A stretch of DNA of 64,000 nucleotides from Mariniflexile litorale. GTDB taxonomy: Bacteria > Bacteroidota > Bacteroidia > Flavobacteriales > Flavobacteriaceae. Made by a program: the position numbers and the translations under genes. The DNA is taken from positions 1,993,501 to 2,057,500 of the forward strand of contig NZ_CP155618.1 in the NCBI RefSeq assembly GCF_031128465.2. Reading direction: 5' to 3'. This document shows positions 17,915 to 26,315 of the stretch, piece after piece (position 1 is the first letter of the stretch; each line of letters begins with the position of its first letter). The notes below the pieces were generated by a model. That model ran no database searches. It saw only the letters and a list, made by a program, of their open reading frames with translations, and was not told the origin of the DNA.

Positions 17915-19390
17915 TTATTTACTGTTTTTTACTTTTTCTACCATGGCTTTGGTAACCACTTTTTTCGAGTTACCCCAGCTATTATATACATAGGTTAATA
18001 CGTTGGCAATTTCATCAGAAGACAGCATTTGTCGCGTCATAACACTGTTGTATTTTTGACCGTTTACTGTAATCTCTCCAGTTTTACCATGTAAAACAAC
18101 ACCAATAGCTCTATCAACATCGGCATTCAGATAATCAGATTTTGCTAAAGGAGGAAACGCATTTGGCACCCCTTGACCTTCGGCCTGGTGACAAGCAAAA
18201 CAGGTTTGCATGTAAGCTTGTTTTCCAAATTCCATTTGTTCTTCAAATGATTTTGCAGGAATTTCTGAAGCAATAATTTCTCCAGTTGTGGGCATAGATT
18301 GAATACCAGGTCCTTCGGGTAAATAAATATCATCACGAATCTCACCAGAGTAAATTTTCTTGTCTTTTTCACCTTCCACTTTCAACATACCTAAAGCACC
18401 TTTATTGAAAGCTCTAAAAATAGAGTGGTCTACTAAGATAAATGTACCAGGAACATCTACTTTAAATTCTATCATGGCTGTACCGCCAGCTGGAATTAAT
18501 GTGGTTTGAACGTTTTCATTTATCAAGTCACCACCTTCAACATGTACTCTATCAAATATTTCACCAATAACGTGGAAAGACGATACTAATCCAGGGCCGC
18601 CATTACCAACAAAAAGTCGAACGGTTTCACCCACTTTAGCTGTAATGGCATTGTCACCAGTAAGTGCACCCACTTTACCATTAAACACCACATAATCTGC
18701 TTTTTCATCAACTGCTTTTTGCATATCGAAGGGTTGTAAACCACGTTCTCCGTTTGCGCCTTTGGTATAAAAATCGCCTTGCATAATATAATATTCTTTA
18801 TCAACTAGAGGTAAACCGCCTTCTGGTTCTACCAAAATTAGACCATACATACCATTCGCAATGTGCATGCCTACTGGAGCGGTAGCACAATGGTAGACAT
18901 ACAAACCTGGATTTAAGGTTTTAAATGAAAATACTTTTTCGTGACCAGGAGCCACAAATGATGATTCTGCACCTCCACCAGGACCTGTTACTGCGTGCAA
19001 ATCGATATTATGTGGTAACTTATTATTTGGGTGGTTTTGTAAATGAAATTCAACTTCATCGCCAACACGGGTTCTAATAAAACTCCCTGGAACGGTGCCG
19101 CCAAATGTCCAATATATATATTTAACACCATCGGTCATTTCACCTTCTTTTTCTAGAATTTCCATTTTTACAATAAGCTTTTTAGCTTTTCTTTTTCCAA
19201 CAGGGGTTGGTACATTGGGTGGAGATGTTAATTCTGCAAGCATTTCTCTATTTACAGGAATGTCGGCTGAATTTTCATATTCTTTTTTATCGTTGCTAAT
19301 GCAAGCTGTCATTAATAGCAAAACAGACGCTATTAATTTTATAGACAAAACAAATGGTTTTGTTTTGAGTAATGTGTGTTTTAGTGTCAT
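17915..19390 (-). CDS. nirK: Copper-containing nitrite reductase with C-terminal cytochrome c domain
   Basis: A 491-residue periplasmic enzyme reducing nitrite to nitric oxide. A lipoprotein-like signal (LLLMTAC, Cys30) suggests membrane anchoring. Two cupredoxin domains follow. Copper ligands are visible: His127, Asp130 and His132 in [12 protein letters not shown], His167 and Cys168 in YVYHCATAP, His176 and Met181 in MHIANGM, and the second-domain histidines 273 (SSFHVIGE) and 322 (LVDHSIF). The form resembles Neisseria AniA. Residues about 385-470 form a class I cytochrome c domain (TCFACH at 396-401, probable axial Met451), giving a built-in electron donor. First gene of the nirK, nirV-like, sco operon, with an activator-type promoter upstream. 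Assignment is firm. Confidence 0.96.
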   Translation of the reverse strand: MTLKHTLLKTKPFVLSIKLIASVLLLMTACISNDKKEYENSADIPVNREMLAELTSPPNVPTPVGKRKAKKLIVKMEILEKEGEMTDGVKYIYWTFGGTVPGSFIRTRVGDEVEFHLQNHPNNKLPHNIDLHAVTGPGGGAESSFVAPGHEKVFSFKTLNPGLYVYHCATAPVGMHIANGMYGLILVEPEGGLPLVDKEYYIMQGDFYTKGANGERGLQPFDMQKAVDEKADYVVFNGKVGALTGDNAITAKVGETVRLFVGNGGPGLVSSFHVIGEIFDRVHVEGGDLINENVQTTLIPAGGTAMIEFKVDVPGTFILVDHSIFRAFNKGALGMLKVEGEKDKKIYSGEIRDDIYLPEGPGIQSMPTTGEIIASEIPAKSFEEQMEFGKQAYMQTCFACHQAEGQGVPNAFPPLAKSDYLNADVDRAIGVVLHGKTGEITVNGQKYNSVMTRQMLSSDEIANVLTYVYNSWGNSKKVVTKAMVEKVKNSK

Positions 19391-19447
19391 TGATATGTAT
19401 TTTAATTGGTTATTTGTTAAAGGATAAAATTGTCTTTTTAATTAAAC

Positions 19448-19491
19448 CAAAAATACAAGGTAGTGAATTTTAAAAGTATGATTTATGTCAG
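19448..19491 (-). promoter_or_regulatory. nirK promoter with Fnr/Crp-like upstream site
   Basis: On the minus strand TATTTTTG (19455-19448) is a -7 element about 57 nt before the nirK ATG. No TTTG lies at the -33 position. Instead a near-palindrome CTGACATAAATCAT occupies 19491-19478, centred 36.5 nt from the last base of the -7 element. The nos promoter has a matching site at exactly the same distance. This arrangement is that of a class II activator site near -41. Confidence 0.7.
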
Positions 19492-19522
19492 CTTTTTAGA
19501 AAACTCAATATTTTGAAAAACA

Positions 19523-21523
19523 TTAAAGAATTAAATAAGATAAGTTTATATAAATATTTCTACCTTGTCTTGGTATGTTGTTCCAATCGGCATAGGTAGA
19601 ATAGTTGGCGTCTAATATATTTTCAATACCATATTTTAATACTAATTTATGTTCTTTAATATATAATATATTTCCGAGATTTAGATTTAAAATAGCATAT
19701 TGTGGCGTTTCATCCTCACCATAAAAATGGCTATATTTACTTTGGTTGCCATTCCCTTCAAGCTGGATTGCAGCGTTAAAAAGAGGTGTAGAATAATTAA
19801 TTTCGGCTAAATACGAAAATGGTTTTATTAGTGGTAACGATACATCATTGCTTCCTGTTCCATAGTTGTAGCCAACGGTTCCATTAACCGAAAATGTTTT
19901 TGAAAATTGATATGAACTATTGAAATACACATTAAAAATAGTAGCATTATTTAGCTGTGTATAAACCTGAACTCCATTAGCACCAATTGTCATCGGGCTT
20001 AAAGTAACATCAATGTCACCAATAATATAATCCATAATATGAAAATAAGAAGATTCAAGACCAATCTGAAGTTTTTTAAAATGATAGTTGGTTTTAAAAT
20101 TAGCTTCCATAGCTTTTTCATTTTTTAAAGTGGGATTTCCTATATAATCATAATTATCGAAACTATTGAATAAGAAAAATCCATAGCCTTCACTTACCGT
20201 TGGTGCTCTTTCTCCATATCCAAGTCCCAATGTTAGATCGAACACATGCTTTTTCATCTCATAATTTGATGAAAAACTTGTTAAAAATCGACTTTTTGTA
20301 TCTGAGATTTCTGGATAGAATATTTGAAGACTTTCCAAGCCTGTTTCATTTGCAATTCTGTTTTTATGAAAACCAAAACGAAGCGATGTTGAAAGCGTTT
20401 CATTTGTATTTAAACTATAGCTGTCTTTGGCGTAAATGCCTGTGTATAGGGTTCTGACATCTGGCCATGTGTACATAAACATGGCAGGTTGATTGGAATC
20501 ATTTGGGTACATGGTCATTTCTGCTAAAGACCTGTTGTAGTAACCGTTAAAATTGAAAATCACATCGTGTTTATTTTCTTTAACACTTGCTTTACTATAA
20601 AAACCATAGGTATCGCTCCACCCTGGCATATCCATACGGATAGGAACTAGGGGACGCTTAGAATCGTCCATAATATGGGTTATGGTGTTAAAATATAATT
20701 TAGTTTCTAACGATTTTATAAAAGTTGAATCGTTTGAATACTTGTGTGTTAAAGATGTAATTAATGCTTCCGCCAGTGATACATCCATAGGTAAAGCAGG
20801 ATAACCAACATCGGTTGCTTTATCGTAAATTACGTTTGCATCTAAAGATTCATGATTATTTAATTTATAACCGCCTTGTAATGAAATGTTATATTTTTCA
20901 AATTGAGAATAAAGCACTTCTTTATTTCTTCCTGATTTGTAATTATCCGATTTTCTATAAATTCCATCGGCATTTAAATAGAATGTCGTGCTGGAATATT
21001 CCATATCTAATCCGGTTGTTTTATAATTACCATTGGATTCGTAACCTAGATCAATGGTTGTTTTTAACCCTGAATCATAAAATGTAGATTGTGGTAATTG
21101 CAAGTCGATACCACCACCAAGGCAATGACCATTTTCTGTTCCTTCTTGTCCAGAACCTACATCCACTTTTTCTAGATTTGAAACATCTACATACGATGTG
21201 ATTGGATCCATTTTGTCTGTACAAGCTCCAAAAATTTGCATCCCATCAATGGTTAAGGAAAGCCTGTTACTATTCATATTATTAAGTGATGCTTCCCATG
21301 CATAATTTCCGCGTTTTATCATAGTGATTTTATTAGATTTTTCTAAAAAATCATCTATACTGGATAAGGTTTTTTCTTGGCGGTAGTTACTTAGTTTATG
21401 TCTTCCAACCACAATAATTTCATCTAAACTAGTCGTGTCTTTTTTAGTGGTGTTTTCTATGTCTTGAGCAAGCAATAGTCCTGTAAAAATTAAACTTAAG
21501 CCCAATAGAATATATTTTTTCAT
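19523..21523 (-). CDS. TonB-dependent copper receptor, OprC/NosA-like
   Basis: A 666-residue outer-membrane receptor. A signal peptide ends near Ala19 (LLLAQD), a TonB-box-like LDEIIVVG follows, then plug and 22-strand-type barrel. Unlike the receptor at 1645 it lacks the CarboxypepD_reg domain. In the plug, FGACTDKMDP supplies Cys101 and Met105 (CxxxM), and in the barrel THIMDD supplies His283 and Met285 (HxM). This CxxxM plus HxM pair, about 180 residues apart, is the copper site described for Pseudomonas OprC, related to NosA needed for N2O reductase copper supply. Position between nirK and the nos operon fits. Copper uptake is therefore a well-supported inference, not proven. Confidence 0.85.
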   Translation of the reverse strand: MKKYILLGLSLIFTGLLLAQDIENTTKKDTTSLDEIIVVGRHKLSNYRQEKTLSSIDDFLEKSNKITMIKRGNYAWEASLNNMNSNRLSLTIDGMQIFGACTDKMDPITSYVDVSNLEKVDVGSGQEGTENGHCLGGGIDLQLPQSTFYDSGLKTTIDLGYESNGNYKTTGLDMEYSSTTFYLNADGIYRKSDNYKSGRNKEVLYSQFEKYNISLQGGYKLNNHESLDANVIYDKATDVGYPALPMDVSLAEALITSLTHKYSNDSTFIKSLETKLYFNTITHIMDDSKRPLVPIRMDMPGWSDTYGFYSKASVKENKHDVIFNFNGYYNRSLAEMTMYPNDSNQPAMFMYTWPDVRTLYTGIYAKDSYSLNTNETLSTSLRFGFHKNRIANETGLESLQIFYPEISDTKSRFLTSFSSNYEMKKHVFDLTLGLGYGERAPTVSEGYGFFLFNSFDNYDYIGNPTLKNEKAMEANFKTNYHFKKLQIGLESSYFHIMDYIIGDIDVTLSPMTIGANGVQVYTQLNNATIFNVYFNSSYQFSKTFSVNGTVGYNYGTGSNDVSLPLIKPFSYLAEINYSTPLFNAAIQLEGNGNQSKYSHFYGEDETPQYAILNLNLGNILYIKEHKLVLKYGIENILDANYSTYADWNNIPRQGRNIYINLSYLIL

Positions 21524-21537
21524 AGTTGAAATTTTGA

Positions 21538-21668
21538 AGAGGTTGTCTAAAAAGCGTGGTTTTTCGTCATTGTGAGTAACGAAGTAATCTGTGTGTTATT
21601 AATAGTTAATTAACAGATTACTTCACTACGTTCGTAATAACGGTTTTTCACACTTTTTAGATAGCCTC
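21538..21668. repeat. MITE-like 130-bp palindromic element
   Basis: A long inverted repeat with outer arms GAGGTTGTCTAAAAAGCGTG and, read on the minus strand, GAGGCTATCTAAAAAGTGTG. Inner arms contain ACGAAGTAATCTGT and its complement, a sequence type often dispersed in Bacteroidota genomes. The outer arms resemble those of the element at 4627-4768. It separates the copper receptor from the upstream copper-type lipoprotein gene on the same strand, where it may end transcripts or serve as a spacer insertion. Confidence 0.7.
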
Positions 21669-21690
21669 GAATTTTGAAAGCTTTTAAAAT

Positions 21691-22536
21691 CTAAAATTCT
21701 AACTCTAGATACAATGAACTTTGAGTGGTTTCAGTTGTTATATCCTCACCTTTTAATACTTCATTTTGAGTATTAAGTAGTTTTAAATTAAGGACCCAAT
21801 AGCCCGTCATGGTAAGTGATAAGTTCCCATGATACATAGCATCTTCAGCATTATAAGTTAAATCTGTGTTGTTAGGCGAACTGTGATTTCCCATTCCTGG
21901 CATGCGAGGGTCTAGAGTTATTTTGTAATTTTCAACAACAGGAAAAGACATCATGGTTTCCATTTTATACAAACCAACCATCATGTTATTAATCGCAATT
22001 TTAGGTGTTTTTGGGTCAACCATTGCAATAATATAACGACTACCATCTGTTCCCATAAAACTGGCAACATTTTGCTTCGCATTTTGCATTACGTTTATAG
22101 TGTCTGTTATAGAATAATCAACATCATTTATGGTGTAATTTATAGTTAATGACCAGCCAGAGCCATCTAAATTTGCCATTTGATAGATTATGAAACCTTT
22201 ATAAACTGTGTTTTTGTCTGAAGCTTTTGTAATAATAGATTTAGGACAAGAATGTTGCATAGTTGGCATTTGCATTATTGGATTCCAACTTATAGAAGCG
22301 TTTTCTATAAAATTGTTAGTTACGTTATCTTTTATACGAATACTAATGGCATTATAACCTGTTTTAAATAGGCCTATAGTGTTATACAATTCGATAGTAT
22401 GTGTGCTATTTGAAAGGTCTTTAATTTTAATAAGTCCTTCAACCTCATTAATAATTATGTCATCGTCATTATCTGATGAACAAGATGTTACAGCAATAGC
22501 AATGAGCAGTATTGGTAAAATATATTTTAATTTCAT
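21691..22536 (-). CDS. Met/His-containing lipoprotein upstream of the copper receptor
   Basis: A 281-residue predicted lipoprotein. The frame is open to 22599, but the ATG at 22536 gives a textbook signal (MKLKYILPILLIAIAVTSCS, Cys19), so it was chosen. The mature part is beta-rich and contains MQMPTMQHSCP near residue 90 and RMPGMGNHSSP near 210, clusters of Met, His and Cys like those that bind copper(I). Two similar beta-sandwich halves are suggested by the two clusters. It is the gene directly before the OprC-like receptor, separated by a palindromic element. I infer a copper-binding surface or periplasmic accessory protein. No characterised family was recognised with confidence. Confidence 0.7.
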   Translation of the reverse strand: MKLKYILPILLIAIAVTSCSSDNDDDIIINEVEGLIKIKDLSNSTHTIELYNTIGLFKTGYNAISIRIKDNVTNNFIENASISWNPIMQMPTMQHSCPKSIITKASDKNTVYKGFIIYQMANLDGSGWSLTINYTINDVDYSITDTINVMQNAKQNVASFMGTDGSRYIIAMVDPKTPKIAINNMMVGLYKMETMMSFPVVENYKITLDPRMPGMGNHSSPNNTDLTYNAEDAMYHGNLSLTMTGYWVLNLKLLNTQNEVLKGEDITTETTQSSLYLELEF

Positions 22537-22565
22537 TTTTAATTTTTTATTGGTTTTAAAATTTA

Positions 22566-22637
22566 TGTAGCATGAAAAATTTATATTGCATTTAAGCACT
22601 AAAAAGATATGCTACAAATTTTTGTAATACATATTAC
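22566..22637 (-). promoter_or_regulatory. Inverted repeats upstream of the copper-type lipoprotein gene
   Basis: Two symmetric sequences lie in the probable promoter region: TGTAGCAT (22566-22573) with ATGCTACA (22609-22616), and GTAATA-CA-TATTAC (22624-22637). The second has 10 of 14 positions in common with the nirK/nos palindrome. No good TAnnTTTG element was found, so the promoter is undefined and the role of the repeats is uncertain. Confidence 0.35.
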
Positions 22638-22692
22638 CTCTTGCTCGCTTGTAAAAAAGCCAGAAAAGGGTAATCAATAAACTATAAAAAAA

Positions 22693-23088
22693 CTAAATAA
22701 AAATAGGAGGAGGAGTATCGATATCGTAATAGGTTTGAAGTAGATTTTGTGAATAGGAGTTGAACCCAGTTTTATCTTTTTTATTAACAAAATTTAGGCT
22801 TTCAGCTGAATTAACTTTATAAAGACAAAATGAATCTAAAGAAAAACGTTTTGTTTCTTGAACAGGTATGGTTGTATTCGATTCTGGTGTGTTTTCCTTT
22901 AATTCTTTCATTAACTGACACTTTCCATTACACCCTTGTTGGTTGTTTTTTTGAATACACAAGGTTTTGGCAATGAAATCCTGATTTATAACAAAATCGC
23001 CAATAATAGCAAGTGTATTTATATTATGTGCAAATAATATAAATACTAAAACAAATGCTGTTATTTTATTAGCAATGGCTGATATCAT
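22693..23088 (-). CDS. Small exported protein with CNGKC motif
   Basis: A 131-residue protein with one N-terminal hydrophobic segment (about residues 8-32), acting as a signal or anchor. A Cys motif follows: LCIQKNNQQGCNGKCQLMKE, with Cys at about residues 43, 53 and 57. The C-terminus ends in a short proline-rich tail (DTPPPIFI). Small proteins with a CxGKC-type motif recur in Bacteroidota beside copper and TonB-receptor genes, but no function has been assigned to my knowledge. It lies between nosY and the copper lipoprotein gene, on the same strand, behind its own promoter. A metal-handling role is inference from the cysteines and context. Confidence 0.7.
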   Translation of the reverse strand: MISAIANKITAFVLVFILFAHNINTLAIIGDFVINQDFIAKTLCIQKNNQQGCNGKCQLMKELKENTPESNTTIPVQETKRFSLDSFCLYKVNSAESLNFVNKKDKTGFNSYSQNLLQTYYDIDTPPPIFI

Positions 23089-23092
23089 GTTA

Positions 23093-23128
23093 CAAATTTA
23101 ATTATCTCACATAATTTATATGTGACAA
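23093..23128 (-). promoter_or_regulatory. Promoter with internal palindromic operator before the CNGKC gene
   Basis: On the minus strand TTG (23128-23126), 25 nt and TAAATTTG (23100-23093) lie just before the ATG at 23088. A 19-bp palindrome, TCACATA-ATTTA-TATGTGA (23107-23125), fills the space between the two promoter elements, the classic place for a repressor operator. It could also work as a weak terminator for the nos operon, which ends at 23150. The ATG is only 4 nt past the -7 element. Confidence 0.55.
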
Positions 23129-23149
23129 CGGTCATGTTTTTATTCTAAT

Positions 23150-23932
23150 CTAGAAATCTTTCTTTTTTGACTTAAAAACAATTCTTAAAACGGGTAAAAT
23201 AACCCAAAGAGCTAACGCTAGGAATGATGTTATTATTCCAAAACTAGTCCCGAAAAACTGTTTAAAAATCGCGCCAGTATATCCTAATAAAGCAGATATA
23301 TCAAGTTTTAGTAATATAAGCGTTCTTGATAAATCAATGGGATTTAGCATCGTTCCAATTAATGATATTTTATCTAATGGATAATCTTCAAATAGTATTA
23401 AAGACATTAAAAAGATACCGTCGTAAATAATGCCTAAAAACAACCATAGCAAAATGGCATACCCAAAGCCTTTAATTTTGTTTTCGTTAGATAAGGCAAT
23501 GTTAAATGCTAAAGCTGTAAATATTAAAGTTAGAAAGGTTCCTGTAATCAACAATAGTGAAAAATCCCAAATGGCATTGCTTTTAAATAAGCCATAAAAT
23601 ACAAATGGCAATCCTAAGCCTAAAATTAAACTCATAGATAAAGACAAGGCAACACCTAAATACTGGCCTAAAAATATGGAAGAGCGTTTTATAGGTTGTG
23701 CCAAAAGAAGCTCGGTAAATTCTTTGGAATTATAATAATACATCACGCCAAAAATGGTTCCAATAAGTGGAACTAAAACGATGATTACATTCATTAAGGT
23801 AATGACTGCTTTAGATAAATCGTTGTTTAAAAAAAGTAGCACAATGCCTAGCAGTAAATAAAAGGCGAAATACACATAACTCCAACGGCTTCGCATTAAA
23901 TCGTAAAAACTATATTTTAATATTTTAAGCAT
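23150..23932 (-). CDS. nosY: ABC transporter permease of the nos operon
   Basis: A 260-residue integral membrane protein with about six membrane helices and no other domain, of the ABC-2/NosY type. With the NosF ATPase it forms the inner-membrane transporter required for assembling the CuZ centre of N2O reductase. The motif YYYNSKEFTELLLAQPIKRS in the first cytoplasmic loop is typical of these permeases. It is the last gene of the operon and overlaps the end of nosF by 8 bp. Assignment rests on family and context and is firm. Confidence 0.9.
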   Translation of the reverse strand: MLKILKYSFYDLMRSRWSYVYFAFYLLLGIVLLFLNNDLSKAVITLMNVIIVLVPLIGTIFGVMYYYNSKEFTELLLAQPIKRSSIFLGQYLGVALSLSMSLILGLGLPFVFYGLFKSNAIWDFSLLLITGTFLTLIFTALAFNIALSNENKIKGFGYAILLWLFLGIIYDGIFLMSLILFEDYPLDKISLIGTMLNPIDLSRTLILLKLDISALLGYTGAIFKQFFGTSFGIITSFLALALWVILPVLRIVFKSKKKDF

Positions 23933-24632
23933 GATTTTTAGTTAAAATGGATGCAATAGCATGTTCAAAATCGGGTTGATCGGTTTTTGTTTTTAATTCT
24001 GAAACGGTGCCTTTGAAGTAAATTTTCCCCTCTAATAGAAACACTATTTCATCGGACACTTCTTCAACAAAACTCATGATGTGCGAGGTTATTAAAATGG
24101 TTTTTCCTTTCGCTTTTTCGGCCTGAATTAAATCTTTTAACCGAATCATTGAAATGGGATCGAGTCCTGAAGTTGGTTCATCTAAAATAATTAGGGGACT
24201 GTTAAACATAAAGGCTAAAACCAAATTCACTTTTTGTTTGGTTCCTCCAGAAAGTGTTCCTAATTTTTTATCTAGAAATGAATGCAATTTAAATAAATCG
24301 ATAAGACGTTCGTCTTCATTTGTTTTCCCTCGTAAGTCCTTAATCATTTTAATAAGTTCTTTTACTTGTAAATTACTAGGGAAGTTGGCGATTTGAGGTA
24401 AATAATCTATGTTATAGCGATAATCTGAATTGTTTTTTATGTTTTGGTTATAAACTGTTATTGTGCCTTTGTTAGGAATTACCATGCCTAAAATAGATTT
24501 TATTAAAGTAGTCTTTCCAGAGCCATTTGGGCCAAGAACCGCAAAAATACCACCTTCTTTAATAGATAAATCGACACCACTTAACACTTGGTTTTTTCCA
24601 AATTTTTTATGAAGATTTTGAATGTTTACCAT
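23925..24632 (-). CDS. nosF: ABC transporter ATP-binding protein of the nos operon
   Basis: A 235-residue ABC ATPase. The Walker A motif is GPNGSGKTT (near residue 35), the signature LSGGTKQK (near 127) and Walker B LIILDEPTSGLD, followed by the switch histidine in TSHIMSF. It would energise the NosY permease and work with periplasmic NosD in maturation of N2O reductase; the transported sulfur or copper species is debated. Its start overlaps the end of nosD by 7 bp, and its end overlaps nosY by 8 bp, so the three are tightly coupled. Assignment is firm. Confidence 0.92.
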   Translation of the reverse strand: MVNIQNLHKKFGKNQVLSGVDLSIKEGGIFAVLGPNGSGKTTLIKSILGMVIPNKGTITVYNQNIKNNSDYRYNIDYLPQIANFPSNLQVKELIKMIKDLRGKTNEDERLIDLFKLHSFLDKKLGTLSGGTKQKVNLVLAFMFNSPLIILDEPTSGLDPISMIRLKDLIQAEKAKGKTILITSHIMSFVEEVSDEIVFLLEGKIYFKGTVSELKTKTDQPDFEHAIASILTKNHA

Positions 24633-25861
24633 GAGATTTTTTTTGTTGCAGGATTGTTGTCTAAAAGATTATCTGGTGTAAAAACGGGCGACACTTTTTC
24701 AGAAAAATCTATAATGTCCATAAATAGGCTACGCAATAAAATGATGGTTTCTGGTGTACGATTTACAATATATGAAAAGAGTTTAACGGGCCGGTAAGGT
24801 ATATCGCCTATGCCATCTTTGTTTAAATCGTAACCAGTATAACTACTCCAATAATTCCTATCAAAAACATTGTCGTTTACATTGCTATTGTATGATATGT
24901 CGAAGGAATTATACAAAAAATTATTTTCTAAAAAACTATTGGTATAACAAGCTCCACGTACTTTAATGGCCCAGCCATTATTGGTGAAATTGTTATTTTT
25001 ATAAACGATCCTGTTTGATCCTTCAATGTTAATGCCTATAGTATTTTCTTCAAACGTATTTCCTGTAATTTCAGCATCATTTATTTCTTTTAACAACATG
25101 CCGTATGATGCGGTTCCCCAGTTTTCTTTAAAGGTGTTATTGTACATTTTAATTTTTTTAGAAAACATGACGGCAACACCAGCACCATTGTTTTCGAACG
25201 TATTGTCTTGATAGCTGTCGTTATTGGAAAACATAAAATGCAATCCGTATCTTAAATTCAGTGCACTCACATTATTTTTAATCAAGCAATCGTCTGAAAA
25301 TTCTAAATAAATGCCATCGCGCACATGTTCAACGTAATTATGTTCAATTTGAATATGGTTACTATACCATAATTGAATGCCGTTTCCAGAATTGTATTCT
25401 TGTATAGCATCACCAACAATTTTATTGTGATAAATTTTTCCATAGCTAGATTTTTCAATGTAAATGCCAAAAAACAATTTCTCTAATACTAGATTTTTAA
25501 TCACAAAATGTTTGCTTCTTTTAATACGAATGGCAGCATAATCTTCAGTATAACTGGTGCCAACATTTATAATGAATAAGCCATCAACCGTTACATGATC
25601 TGAAATTACAGTTATAATTTCACCTTTTTTTTCGCCATCTATTACAGGGTAGTTTTTACCAATAATAGTTAGAGGTTTGTCAACTATAATTTTATGTTCT
25701 TTATAGGTGCCTTTTTTTACTATAATGGTGTCATAATCTTTGGCTTGAGCTATTGCTTTTTTTAATGAAGTGATTGCACAAGTATTGCATACTTCAATTT
25801 TTTGAGCATAACTTGAGCAAGCTATTAAAATGATTAGTAAAAAAACGGCTATCTTATGCAT
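24626..25861 (-). CDS. nosD: Periplasmic copper-site maturation protein NosD
   Basis: A 411-residue exported protein with signal peptide (LLIILIACSSYAQ). Nearly the whole mature chain consists of right-handed parallel beta-helix repeats of the NosD/CASH type, with many Asn-ladder turns (YHNKIVGD, IKNNVSALN, MYNNTFKEN, ITGNTFEEN). Residues 26-31 contain a CNTC motif, at the start of the mature protein. The C-terminal tail includes the usual NosD segment GDIPYRPVKLFSYIVNRTPE. NosD acts with NosF and NosY in CuZ assembly. It lies 4 nt after nosL and overlaps nosF. Assignment is firm. Confidence 0.94.
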   Translation of the reverse strand: MHKIAVFLLIILIACSSYAQKIEVCNTCAITSLKKAIAQAKDYDTIIVKKGTYKEHKIIVDKPLTIIGKNYPVIDGEKKGEIITVISDHVTVDGLFIINVGTSYTEDYAAIRIKRSKHFVIKNLVLEKLFFGIYIEKSSYGKIYHNKIVGDAIQEYNSGNGIQLWYSNHIQIEHNYVEHVRDGIYLEFSDDCLIKNNVSALNLRYGLHFMFSNNDSYQDNTFENNGAGVAVMFSKKIKMYNNTFKENWGTASYGMLLKEINDAEITGNTFEENTIGINIEGSNRIVYKNNNFTNNGWAIKVRGACYTNSFLENNFLYNSFDISYNSNVNDNVFDRNYWSSYTGYDLNKDGIGDIPYRPVKLFSYIVNRTPETIILLRSLFMDIIDFSEKVSPVFTPDNLLDNNPATKKISW

Positions 25862-25865
25862 AACA

Positions 25866-26303
25866 CTAGTTTTTTAAATGTTCTAGTAATTGGTTCCAGG
25901 AATATAAACTGCCACCTTTTTCAGTTTGAAATTTTTGAGCTTCCTTATCAGTTTTAAATGCCGATAAAAATGCTCCCATGGGACTTGGAATATTCTTACT
26001 AATTAAAAAAGTAGCTTTCGTAGCGTCGATAAGTGTTTCGGGTTCTGTATAATTATTTGAAAGGTATCGTTTGATTTCTGAAGTATCAAATCCCTGAATA
26101 AAATGAATCATACATTCTGATGCGTCAAACTTATAAACTTTGCCTTTTTTGGTCACTATTTCAGCAGCATGTACTTTATCAACTATAGTCATTTTGCAAA
26201 AATGACACCCCTCATTTCCATAATCTATTGCTTGTGGACCCGTATTACAACTGGTTAATGCCAATATGAATGTCATAAAAGAAAATTGTTTTAATTTTTG
26301 CAT
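25866..26303 (-). CDS. nosL: NosL copper chaperone lipoprotein
   Basis: A 145-residue lipoprotein (lipobox LTSC, Cys19) of the NosL family, which binds copper(I) and delivers it to NosZ. The diagnostic metal-binding segment is GCHFCKMTI followed by VHAAEIVTKKGKVYKFDASECMIHF. The single-domain length is normal. It sits between the nos membrane protein and nosD, with gaps of 12 and 4 nt, in the same operon. Assignment is firm. Confidence 0.94.
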   Translation of the reverse strand: MQKLKQFSFMTFILALTSCNTGPQAIDYGNEGCHFCKMTIVDKVHAAEIVTKKGKVYKFDASECMIHFIQGFDTSEIKRYLSNNYTEPETLIDATKATFLISKNIPSPMGAFLSAFKTDKEAQKFQTEKGGSLYSWNQLLEHLKN

Positions 26304-26315
26304 AATTTTAAGTAT

